NCBI GenBank assembly: GCA_036013505.1
Contig: CP107851.1
Location: 7,922,001-7,986,000 of the forward strand
DNA length: 64,000 nucleotides
Reading direction: 5' to 3'
From: Streptomyces sp. NBC_00510
GTDB lineage: Bacteria; Actinomycetota; Actinomycetes; Streptomycetales; Streptomycetaceae
Under the pieces are notes generated by a model. The model saw nothing but the letters and a program-made list of their open reading frames with translations, had not been told where the DNA came from and did no database searches. The first letter of the stretch is position 1; the number at the start of each line of letters is the position of its first letter. This document shows positions 33,218 to 39,863 of this stretch, in pieces. A program made the translations under genes and the position numbers.

Positions 33218-33269
33218 AGGGGTGCCGCGAAGCGCCGCCCCTCGGGCGGCGGGCACTCGCCGCACCCTT
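33218..33269 (+). ncRNA. mini Y-like RNA hairpin
   Basis: GGGTGCCGCGA (33220-33230) pairs with TCGCCGCACCC (33257-33267) except for one C-C mismatch. Inside is a hairpin GCCGCCC-CTC-GGGCGGC. At the junction the sequences CGA-AGCG on the left and GGGCAC-TCG on the right match the conserved internal loop of the two YrlA RNAs that follow (CGA-AGCGMA and CAGGTAC-TCG). It lacks any tRNA-like module. Candidate third Y RNA, or a leader domain of the same transcript. Confidence 0.5.
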
Positions 33270-33270
33270 C

Positions 33271-33455
33271 GGGGACGACAACTGGACACGGGTGGCCGGC
33301 GAAGCGCAGCGCGGAGTTCCTTCGGATCCGGCGGTTGCGGGTTCGAGTCCCGCCCGGCCGTCCACTGGACGGCCGGTAGCTCAACCGGCAGAGCACCAGA
33401 CACACTTCGCGCGTCAGGTACTCGCCGGCCTCCCGTGTCCGGTTCCGTCGTCCCC
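33271..33455 (+). ncRNA. yrlA: YrlA-like bacterial Y RNA, copy 1
   Basis: Predicted 185-nt RNA whose ends form a long stem: 33271-33279 with 33447-33455 (9 bp), an AA/TTCC internal loop, 33282-33292 with 33432-33442 (11 bp), and 33294-33302 with 33422-33430 (9 bp). Next comes the internal loop AGCGCA / G-TCAGGTAC, then helix GCGCGGAG/CTTCGCGC. The apex is a permuted tRNA module: T stem GCGGG/CCCGC with loop TTCGAGT (33337-33353), acceptor-like CCGGCCGTCC-ACT-GGACGGCCGG (33354-33376), T-A at tRNA positions 8-9, and D arm GCTC-AACCGGCA-GAGC (33379-33394). This is the known YrlA layout, where Ro60 binds the stem and the module mimics tRNA. Confidence 0.82.
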
Positions 33456-33472
33456 GACCGGTCGCCTCGCGG

Positions 33473-33647
33473 CCGGGCCGGGGGCTGCACCGGCGCCACG
33501 AAGCGAAGCAGGGGCTTACTTCTGACTCACGCAGTCCGTGGGTTCGAATCCTACCGGTCCCCTCGGGGACCGTCGTCCAGCGGCCAAGGACAATGCGGCT
33601 CCTGCGAGCAGGTACTCGTGGCGCCCGGCAGCCCCTGCGCGGCCCGG
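33473..33647 (+). ncRNA. yrlA: YrlA-like bacterial Y RNA, copy 2
   Basis: Predicted 175-nt RNA. Stem: 33473-33480 with 33640-33647, 33481-33487 with 33629-33635, and 33490-33501 with 33616-33628 (one bulge). Internal loop AGCGAA / GAGCAGGTAC, then helix GCAGGGGC/GCTCCTGC (33508-33515 with 33598-33605). Permuted tRNA module: T arm GTGGG-TTCGAAT-CCTAC (33538-33554), acceptor CGGTCCC closed by tetraloop CTCG with GGGACCG (33555-33572), TC, and D arm GTCC-AGCGGCCAA-GGAC (33575-33591). The D arm resembles tRNA-Glu. Its 3' end is 28 bases before the Ro60 start codon, so it may be cut from the same transcript. Confidence 0.82.
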
Positions 33648-33675
33648 AACCCCCCGACTGCAGGAGACGGACGAG

Positions 33676-35301
33676 ATGGCCAAGTTCGCATCGGCGCGCA
33701 CCGCGCCGGTGTCGCCGCTGACCACGACCGGCGTGACCACCACCTTCGAGGGCGGCGCCGGCTTCACCCGCGACGCGAAGAGCGACCTGTTCCTGTTCGC
33801 TGCGACCAACATGGTGGGCGAGGACACGTTCTACGAGTCCGCCGGCGACCGCGACCGGCGCTTCCGCGACCTCGTGCACGCCGCCACACGGCAGGACCCC
33901 GACTGGGTCGCCCGGTTCGTGCCGTATCTGCGGGGCGAGATGAACATGCGGTCCGCCGCGGTCGTCGTCGCCGCCGAATCGGCGCTCGCCCGCAAGGAGG
34001 GCACCGAGCGCGAGGCGACGGTGCCGGTGCGCAGGATGGTCGCGGACGCGATGCTCCGCGCCGACGAGCCCGCCGAGTTCCTCGCTTACTGGGTCGCGCG
34101 CACCGGCCGCAGGACCCTGCCCGGCGGTGTCCAGCGCGGAGTCGCCGACGCCGTCGCCCGCCTCTACACCGAGCGGGCCGCGCTGAAGTACGACGGCACA
34201 GCCGCGCGGTGGCGCATGGCGGACGTCGTCGCGCTGGCCAAGCCGGTACCGGCCGGGCCGTGGCAGGCCGACCTCTTCGACCACCTCGCCGACCGCCGCT
34301 GGAAGCGGGAGACCGTGCGCGTCACGGACCGCCTGCCGGTCCTGACGGCGTACCGCGACGCGATGCGGATGCCCCGGGCCGAGCGGCGCTCCTGGTTCCT
34401 GGCGGACCCGGTCCGGTTGCGCGCGGCCGGCATGACCTGGGAGCAGCTCTCGGGCCTCGGCGCGATGGACGCCCCGGCATGGTCGGCGATGATCCCGTCC
34501 ATGGGGCTGATGGCCCTCACGCGGAACCTGCGCGGCTTCGACGAGGCCGGGGTCCCCGACGACGTCGCCGAGCGGGTGTGCGCCCGGCTGGCGGACCCGG
34601 AGGAGGTCCGGCGCTCGAGGCAGTTCCCCTTCCGCTTCCTGTCGGCGTACCGCACCGCACCGTCCCTGCGCTGGGCCCACGCGCTGGAACGGGCGCTGAC
34701 CGCGGCCACGGCGAACATCCCGGCCCTGCCCGGGCGCACGCTGGTGCTGGTGGACACCTCCGCCTCGATGCGGGACCGCGTGTCGTGGAGGTCCACGGTC
34801 CGGCACGTGGACGTGGGCGCGCTCTTCGCGGTGGCCCTGGCCGCACGGGGCTGCGCGGTCGACCTGTACGGCTACGCGGACGGCGTCTTCCGGCACCCGC
34901 TGTCGAAGGGCGGATCCGTCCTGGCGCAGACGGAGGCGTTCTGCGCCCGGATCGGCGAGGTCGGCCACGGCACGGAGACGGTCGCCGCGCTCAGGGCGGC
35001 GTACCGGGCCCACGACCGCGTGGTGATCGTGTCGGACATGCAGGCCTTCCACCACCCCGGCCACGGAGGCGGCGCCCTCGACCGGGGCCGCGAGGGGCAC
35101 CGGGGCCTGTCGGTGTCGGAGTCGGTCCCGGCCGACGTGCCGGTGTTCGGGGTCGACACGAGCGGCTACGCGCCGGCGGCGATCGACACCGTGCGGCCGC
35201 ACCGGTACGAGATCGGCGGCTTCTCCGACAAGCTCTTCACCATGGTCGACCTGCTCAGCCGGAACCACGGCGCGGCGTGGCCATGGGAGACCGATCATTA
35301 G
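33676..35301 (+). CDS. rsr: Ro60 ortholog (TROVE plus VWA domain)
   Basis: 541 residues from the ATG at 33676 (CAGGAG 9 bp upstream; the open frame extends upstream into the Y RNA and is not used). Residues about 10-350 form the TROVE HEAT-repeat ring: GVTTTFEGGAGFTRDAKSDL, FLFAATNMVGEDTFYE, VPYLRGEMNMRSAAVVVAAE. Residues about 355-530 are a von Willebrand A domain with an intact MIDAS, D360-TSAS. Ro60 binds Y RNAs on its outer surface and misfolded or degraded RNA through its hole. In bacteria it works with YrlA and PNPase in RNA decay and rRNA maturation. Two YrlA-type RNAs directly upstream strongly support the call. Confidence 0.93.
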   Translation: MAKFASARTAPVSPLTTTGVTTTFEGGAGFTRDAKSDLFLFAATNMVGEDTFYESAGDRDRRFRDLVHAATRQDPDWVARFVPYLRGEMNMRSAAVVVAAESALARKEGTEREATVPVRRMVADAMLRADEPAEFLAYWVARTGRRTLPGGVQRGVADAVARLYTERAALKYDGTAARWRMADVVALAKPVPAGPWQADLFDHLADRRWKRETVRVTDRLPVLTAYRDAMRMPRAERRSWFLADPVRLRAAGMTWEQLSGLGAMDAPAWSAMIPSMGLMALTRNLRGFDEAGVPDDVAERVCARLADPEEVRRSRQFPFRFLSAYRTAPSLRWAHALERALTAATANIPALPGRTLVLVDTSASMRDRVSWRSTVRHVDVGALFAVALAARGCAVDLYGYADGVFRHPLSKGGSVLAQTEAFCARIGEVGHGTETVAALRAAYRAHDRVVIVSDMQAFHHPGHGGGALDRGREGHRGLSVSESVPADVPVFGVDTSGYAPAAIDTVRPHRYEIGGFSDKLFTMVDLLSRNHGAAWPWETDH

Positions 35302-35310
35302 GATGCGTCC

Positions 35311-36129
35311 ATGGAGGAAGTGACCGGGATCCGCTACGTCACGCCGTTGCGTGAGGGCGGATCGGTTCCCGGGGTCGTCGAGGCCGACGACCTGGGGACC
35401 TACGTGGTGAAGTTCGTGGGTGCCGCACAGGGGCGCAAGGCGCTGGTCGCGGAGGTGATCGCGGGGGAGCTGGCCCGGCGGCTGGGCATGCGGGTGCCGG
35501 TGCTGGTGCGGTTCCAGTTCGACCCGGTGATCGGGCTCGGCGAGCCGGACCAGGAGATCCAGGACCTGCTGAAGGCCAGCGGCGGCCTCAACCTCGGCAT
35601 GGACTTCCTCCCCGGCGCGCTCGGCTTCGACCCGCTGGTCTTCGAGGTGGAGTCCGGCGAGGCGGGCCGGATCGTGTGGTTCGACGCCCTCGTGGGCAAC
35701 GTCGACCGCTCGTGGCGCAACCCGAACATGCTGGTCTGGCACCAGGACGTCTGGCTGATCGACCACGGTGCCTCGCTGATCTTCCACCACAACTGGAAGG
35801 GTGCCGACCAGGCCGCGGACAAGCCGTACGACGCCGCCGACCACGCCCTCGCCCGCTTCGCCCCGGACATCGAGGCCGCCGCCCGCGACCTCGCCCCGCG
35901 GGTGGACGAGGCGCTGCTGCGCGAGGTCACCGCCCAGGTCCCCGACGAGTGGCTGGTGGACGAGCCCGGTTTCGCCGGCCCGGACGAGGTGCGGCGCGCG
36001 TACGAGCGGGTGCTGCTGGCGCGCGCCGGCACCGTGGGGGAGCGGATCACCCTCGCCCCGAAGCAGCAGGAGAAGCAGGCGCCGCCGGAGTGGCTGCGTA
36101 CCTGGGTCGAGGGGAAGGCCGCCAAGTGA
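35311..36129 (+). CDS. HipA-like Ser/Thr kinase
   Basis: 272 residues from the ATG at 35311, 9 bp after the Ro60 stop. Kinase-like features: YVVKFVGAAQGRKALVAEVI (ATP-lysine and helix Glu), VWFDALVGNVDRSWRNPNML (catalytic Asp and Asn), and LIDHGASLIF (metal-binding Asp). This is the compact HipA_2 type lacking the HipA N-terminal subdomain. E. coli HipA phosphorylates glutamyl-tRNA synthetase; targets of this short form are unknown. Overlaps the DUF3037 gene by 4 bp (GTGA), a common pairing, and is probably co-transcribed with Ro60. Confidence 0.85.
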   Translation: MEEVTGIRYVTPLREGGSVPGVVEADDLGTYVVKFVGAAQGRKALVAEVIAGELARRLGMRVPVLVRFQFDPVIGLGEPDQEIQDLLKASGGLNLGMDFLPGALGFDPLVFEVESGEAGRIVWFDALVGNVDRSWRNPNMLVWHQDVWLIDHGASLIFHHNWKGADQAADKPYDAADHALARFAPDIEAAARDLAPRVDEALLREVTAQVPDEWLVDEPGFAGPDEVRRAYERVLLARAGTVGERITLAPKQQEKQAPPEWLRTWVEGKAAK

Positions 36130-36518
36130 GCACGGCGAGCGGGCGCGATGTGTTCGAGTACGCCCTGGTGCGCGTGATGCCGCGGATCGAGCGCGGCGAG
36201 CTGATCAACGCGGGTGTGCTGGTCTACTGCCGTGCCAAGTCCTTCGTGGGGGCCCGGGTCCACCTGGACGAGACCCGACTGCGCTGCCTCGACCCCGACG
36301 TGGACGTCGCCGGCGTACGGGCGGCGCTGCGCGGCTACGAGGGCATCTGCGCGGGCGGCGAGCGGGCCGGGCAGGCGGCGGAGGACGATCCGGGGCGCCG
36401 CTTCCGGTGGCTGACGGCGCCGCGCAGCACCATCGTGCAGCCGGGCCCGATCCACACCGGGCTGACCGAGGACCCGCAGGCCGAGGTGGACCGTCTGCTG
36501 GATCTTCTGGTGCGCTGA
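36126..36518 (+). CDS. DUF3037 protein, partner of HipA-like kinase
   Basis: 130 residues from the GTG at 36126. DUF3037 pattern: FEYALVRVMPRIERGELINA, GVLVYCRAKSFVGARVHLDE, LDPDVDVAGVRAALRGYEGI and the ending FRWLTAPRSTIVQPGPIHTG with DPQAEVDRLLDLLV. In many bacteria the gene directly follows a HipA_2-type kinase, as here, suggesting a regulator or cognate partner. Biochemical role unknown. Last gene of the Ro60 cluster. Confidence 0.85.
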   Translation: MSTASGRDVFEYALVRVMPRIERGELINAGVLVYCRAKSFVGARVHLDETRLRCLDPDVDVAGVRAALRGYEGICAGGERAGQAAEDDPGRRFRWLTAPRSTIVQPGPIHTGLTEDPQAEVDRLLDLLVR

Positions 36519-36539
36519 GCCACATCGGCGCGGTGGGCG

Positions 36540-36568
36540 TTGACACAGGGTCACTGCGCTCCTACGGT
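36540..36568 (+). promoter_or_regulatory. promoter of the fabG-like operon
   Basis: TTGACA (36540-36545), 17-bp spacer, TACGGT (36563-36568): near-perfect housekeeping promoter. Confidence 0.7.
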
Positions 36569-36588
36569 TTCGGCTACGGGACGTACTA

Positions 36589-36614
36589 AGCGGTCGCTCA
36601 CCTGCGCGACCGCT
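36589..36614 (+). other. leader hairpin of the fabG-like mRNA
   Basis: AGCGGTCGC pairs with GCGACCGCT around an 8-base loop, about 15 bases after the predicted start and ending 23 bp before the ATG. Could stabilise the message. Confidence 0.45.
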
Positions 36615-36637
36615 CCCCACAGGGCTGAGGAGAGCAG

Positions 36638-37399
36638 ATGTCGACCACCGAGCAGCGCGTAGCGATCGTGACAGGGGCGGCGCGCGGCATCGGCGCCGCC
36701 ACCGCCGTGCGCCTGGCCGCGGAGGGCCGCGCCGTGGCCGTGCTGGACCTCGACGAGACCGCGTGCAAGGACACCGTCGAGCAGATCACCAAGGCGGGCG
36801 GCCGGGCCGTCGCCATCGGCGCCGACGTCTCCGACGAGGAGCAGGTAGCGGCCGCGGTCGCGCGCGTCGCCGCGGAGCTCGGGGCGCCGACGATCCTCGT
36901 CAACAACGCGGGCGTGCTCCGCGACAACCTGCTGTTCAAGATGAGCGCGTCCGACTGGGACACGGTCATGAACGTGCACCTGCGCGGCGCCTTCCTGATG
37001 ACCCGCGCCGTCCAGAAGCACATGGTGGACGCGAACTTCGGCCGCGTGGTCAACCTGTCCTCGTCCTCCGCCCTCGGCAACCGCGGCCAGGCCAACTACT
37101 CCGCCGCCAAGGCCGGCCTGCAGGGCTTCACCAAGACCCTCGCGCACGAGCTCGGCAAGTTCGGCGTCACGGCCAACGCCGTCGCCCCCGGCTTCATCGT
37201 CACCGACATGACGGCCGCCACCGCCGCCCGCATCGGCATGGGCTTCGAGGAGTTCCAGGCCGCGGCCGCCACCCAGATCCCCGTCCAGCGCGTCGGCAAC
37301 CCGGACGACGTCGCCAACGCCATCGCCTTCTTCACCGGCGATGCCGCGGGCTTCGTCTCCGGCCAGGTGCTGTACGTGGCCGGCGGACCGCTCGACTGA
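36638..37399 (+). CDS. FabG-family 3-oxoacyl-ACP reductase/short-chain dehydrogenase
   Basis: 253 residues from the ATG at 36638 (GAGGAGAG upstream). Classical SDR: VTGAARGIGAATAV (GxxxGxG), NNAGVL, catalytic Ser in NLSSSSALGNRGQ, and YSAAK (Tyr, Lys). The C-terminus ends SGQVLYVAGGPLD. The RDNLLFKMSASDWD stretch resembles FabG-type enzymes of beta-oxidation or polyhydroxyalkanoate routes. It reduces or oxidises beta-hydroxyacyl groups with NAD(P)H. Followed 22 bp later by a second SDR in the same operon. Confidence 0.9.
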   Translation: MSTTEQRVAIVTGAARGIGAATAVRLAAEGRAVAVLDLDETACKDTVEQITKAGGRAVAIGADVSDEEQVAAAVARVAAELGAPTILVNNAGVLRDNLLFKMSASDWDTVMNVHLRGAFLMTRAVQKHMVDANFGRVVNLSSSSALGNRGQANYSAAKAGLQGFTKTLAHELGKFGVTANAVAPGFIVTDMTAATAARIGMGFEEFQAAAATQIPVQRVGNPDDVANAIAFFTGDAAGFVSGQVLYVAGGPLD

Positions 37400-37421
37400 C
37401 CCGCGACAGGAGACCCGCATC

Positions 37422-38183
37422 ATGAGCAACCAGCCCGACGGCGGACGCGTGGCGATCGTCACCGGCGCCAGCCGCGGCATCGGCTACGGCATCGCCGAGG
37501 CGCTCGTCGCCCGCGGCGACCGCGTCGTCATCACCGGCCGAAACGAGGAGGCGCTGAAGGAGGCCGTCGAACGGCTCGGCGCCGACCGGGCCCTCGGCGT
37601 GGCCGGCAAGGCCCACGACGAGGCGCACCAGGCCGAGGTCGTCGAGCGGACGATGGAGGCCTTCGGCCGCGTCGACTACCTTGCCAACAACGCCGGTACG
37701 AACCCGGTCTTCGGCCCGCTCGCCGAGCTCGACCTCGGCGTCGCCCGCAAGGTCTTCGAGACCAACGTCATCTCCGCGCTCGGCTTCGCCCAGCAGACGT
37801 ACAAGGCGTGGATGAAGGAGAACGGCGGCGCGATCGTCAACATCGCCTCCGTGGCGGGCATCAGCGCCTCCCCCTTCATCGGCGCGTACGGCATGAGCAA
37901 GGCCGCGATGGTCAACCTCACGCTGCAGCTCGCCTCCGAGATGGCGCCCGGCGTCCGCGCCAACGCCATCGCCCCCGCGGTCGTCAAGACCAGGTTCGCC
38001 TCCGCCCTCTACGAGGGCCGCGAGGAGCAGGCCGCTTCCGCCTACCCGCTGGGGCGGCTCGGCGTGCCCGAGGACATCGGCGGCGCCGCCGCCTTCCTGC
38101 TCTCGGACGCGGCGGCCTGGATCACCGGCCAGACCCTGGTCGTGGACGGCGGCATCTTCCTCAACGCCGGCGTCGGCGCCTGA
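37422..38183 (+). CDS. short-chain dehydrogenase
   Basis: 253 residues from the ATG at 37422 (AGGAGA upstream). Classical SDR: VTGASRGIGYGIAEAL, LANNAGTNPVFGPLAEL, catalytic Ser in NIASVAGISASPF, YGMSK (Tyr, Lys), NAIAPAVVKTRFASALYEG and ITGQTLVVDGGIFLN. Resembles glucose/3-ketoacyl reductase-like enzymes. It is co-transcribed with the preceding FabG-like gene and the operon ends at the strong hairpin 38216-38258. Substrate unknown; acyl-CoA or steroid metabolism is plausible. Confidence 0.9.
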   Translation: MSNQPDGGRVAIVTGASRGIGYGIAEALVARGDRVVITGRNEEALKEAVERLGADRALGVAGKAHDEAHQAEVVERTMEAFGRVDYLANNAGTNPVFGPLAELDLGVARKVFETNVISALGFAQQTYKAWMKENGGAIVNIASVAGISASPFIGAYGMSKAAMVNLTLQLASEMAPGVRANAIAPAVVKTRFASALYEGREEQAASAYPLGRLGVPEDIGGAAAFLLSDAAAWITGQTLVVDGGIFLNAGVGA

Positions 38184-38215
38184 GGCTTGCGTCCGCCCGC
38201 ACTCCCACGTGCACG

Positions 38216-38258
38216 GTCCCTGGTGCCGGCCGCCGTAGCGGCGGGCGGCACCAGGGAC
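38216..38258 (+). terminator. terminator of the SDR operon
   Basis: GTCCCTGGTGCCG (38216-38228) pairs perfectly with CGGCACCAGGGAC (38246-38258); an inner GCCGCC segment can lengthen the stem. Confidence 0.8.
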
Positions 38259-38343
38259 TCGCCCGTATCCGGGGAGTGCACGCGGTGACGCACATCGGCC
38301 GGCGTCGCCGGACCGGGGGTCGGCACCCCGTGCCCGGGCGGGC

Positions 38344-38466
38344 CTGAGGGAAAGCCTGCGCAGGCTGGGCACCGGCCACGTCGACGTCCACTGCGTCCGC
38401 ATCGAGGACCCGCGCGTCCTGCCCGACCCCGAACCGGAGTTGCGGGCCCGGATGGACACGGTCTGA
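38344..38466 (+). pseudogene. aldo/keto reductase fragment
   Basis: A 40-codon stretch LRESLRRLGTGHVDVHCVRI then EDPRVLPDPEPELRARMDTV-stop matches the (SL)RRLGTDHVDLYxLHR segment of aldo/keto reductases that carries the catalytic His region. Nothing of the barrel before or after is present. Remnant left by deletion between the SDR operon and ung. Confidence 0.5.
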
Positions 38467-38543
38467 CACCCGGCCGGGCGGATTGTCAGTGCGGAACGGT
38501 ACGTTCGTCCCCAGTAACGGATCGCGTACCGGAGGTTCCCGAC

Positions 38544-39224
38544 GTGCCCATCACGCTGCCCGAGTCCTGGCAGGCCGTCCTCGGTGAGGAGCTGGAGAAG
38601 CCCTACTTCACCCAGCTCACCGAGTTCGTGGAGGAGGAGCGCGGGAAGCACAAGGTCTTCCCGCCGCGCGAGCAGGTCTTCGCGGCCCTGGAGGCCACGC
38701 CCTACGACAAGGTGAAGGTGCTGGTCCTCGGCCAGGACCCGTACCACGGCGAGGGCCAGGGGCACGGGCTGTGCTTCTCGGTGCAGCCGGGCGTCAAGAC
38801 CCCGCCCTCCCTGCGGAACATCTTCAAGGAGATGAAGGAGGAGTACGGCTACCCGATCCCGGACAACGGCTACCTGATGCCGTGGGCGGAGCAGGGCGTG
38901 CTGCTGCTCAACGCGGTGCTGACGGTGCGCGAGGCCGAGGCCAACTCGCACAAGGGCAAGGGCTGGGAGAAGTTCACCGACGCGGTCATCAAGGCCGTCG
39001 CGTCCCGGCCCGACCCGGCGGTCTTCGTCCTGTGGGGCAACTACGCCAAGAAGAAGCTGCCGCTGATCGACACCGAGCGGCACGCGGTCGTGCAGGGCGC
39101 CCACCCGTCGCCGCTGTCGGCCAAGCTCTTCCTGGGCAGCCGTCCCTTCACCCAGATCGACGAGGCGCTCAAGGCACAGGGCCACGACCCGGTGGACTGG
39201 CGCATCCCGGACCTGGGCCGCTGA
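38544..39224 (+). CDS. ung: uracil-DNA glycosylase, family 1
   Basis: 226 residues from the GTG at 38544 (GGAGG upstream). Removes uracil from DNA as the first step of base excision repair. Family 1 motifs are intact: catalytic water-activating GQDPYHGEGQGHGLCFSV (Asp65), the uracil-binding LLLNAVLTVREAEANSH, and the DNA-intercalating HPSPLSAKLFLGSRPF. Length is typical. Ends at a strong bidirectional terminator. Confidence 0.96.
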   Translation: MPITLPESWQAVLGEELEKPYFTQLTEFVEEERGKHKVFPPREQVFAALEATPYDKVKVLVLGQDPYHGEGQGHGLCFSVQPGVKTPPSLRNIFKEMKEEYGYPIPDNGYLMPWAEQGVLLLNAVLTVREAEANSHKGKGWEKFTDAVIKAVASRPDPAVFVLWGNYAKKKLPLIDTERHAVVQGAHPSPLSAKLFLGSRPFTQIDEALKAQGHDPVDWRIPDLGR

Positions 39225-39230
39225 GTCCGT

Positions 39231-39273
39231 GCCCGGGCCGGGCGACGCACGGGGGTCGTCGCCGGGCCCGGGC
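39231..39273. terminator. bidirectional terminator
   Basis: 17-bp stem (39231-39247 with 39257-39273, one mismatch) between the convergent ung and DinB-like genes. Confidence 0.75.
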
Positions 39274-39313
39274 CGCACGCTCGGCGCGGCGGCGCCATGC
39301 CCCGGAGCGGGGG

Positions 39314-39832
39314 TCAGTCGCCGGTGACCCCGTCGATGCGTTCACGGATCAGGTCGGCGTGGCCGTTGTGGCGGGCGTACTCCTCGATCATGTGGACGTA
39401 GATCCAGCGCAGGGAGATTTCGTGCCTGCCGCGGCGCAGCCCGGTGTCGTCGAGCGACCGGTGGCGGGTCAGCTCGCGGGCGTGCGCGATCTCGGCGCGC
39501 CAGGTGGCGAACGCCTCGGCGGTGTCGGCCTGGCCGAGGTCGTGGAACTCGCCGTCGGGGTCCTCCTCGGTGAGGTAGAGCGGGGGCACGTCCTCTCCGG
39601 CGAGCACGGTGCGGAACCAGCCCCGTTCGACCCCCGCCATGTGCCGGACCAGGCCGAGCAGGGTGAGGTCGGAGGGGGGCGCGCTGGGGGTGCGCAGCTG
39701 TTCGTCGTCCAGGCCGGCGCACTTCATCGCGAGGGTGTCGCGGTGGAAGTCCAGCCAGCTCTCCAGCATGGTGCGCTCGTCGGCGATGTAGGGCGGGTCG
39801 GTGCGCTCCGGTGTCGTCGTCATGGCCGTCAT
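39314..39832 (-). CDS. DinB/DUF664 family protein
   Basis: 172 residues from the ATG at 39832 (an ATG three codons in is possible). The DinB four-helix fold with a His triad is visible: SWLDFHRDTLAMKCAGLDDE, LVRHMAGVERGWFRTVLAGE, and RWIYVHMIEEYARHNGHADL. Metal-binding histidines sit in HMAG-like and EEYARHNGH positions. In actinobacteria these are often mycothiol-dependent S-transferases or detoxification proteins. Convergent with ung, same strand as the TetR gene 32 bp upstream and possibly co-transcribed with it. Confidence 0.87.
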   Translation of the reverse strand: MTAMTTTPERTDPPYIADERTMLESWLDFHRDTLAMKCAGLDDEQLRTPSAPPSDLTLLGLVRHMAGVERGWFRTVLAGEDVPPLYLTEEDPDGEFHDLGQADTAEAFATWRAEIAHARELTRHRSLDDTGLRRGRHEISLRWIYVHMIEEYARHNGHADLIRERIDGVTGD

Positions 39833-39863
39833 GATGGCGGGGGCCTCTGACAGCGTCGACGCA

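Noticed and set aside
33292..33525. Short protein frames over the Y RNA cluster
   Set aside because: They cross the RNA stems and tRNA-like arms, have no ribosome site, and conflict with the base-pairing pattern that explains the sequence.
33337..33591. Ordinary tRNA genes suggested by GGTTCGAxTCC and TAGCTCA...GAGC
   Set aside because: The T arm precedes the D arm, the acceptor strands are joined by 3-4 base loops, and there is no anticodon arm between D and T arms. The order fits a Y RNA module, not a tRNA.
38494..38506. LexA (SOS) box upstream of uracil-DNA glycosylase, GAAC...GTTC
   Set aside because: The spacer is 5 bases (GAAC-GGTAC-GTTC); actinobacterial LexA boxes need GAAC-N4-GTTC/T.
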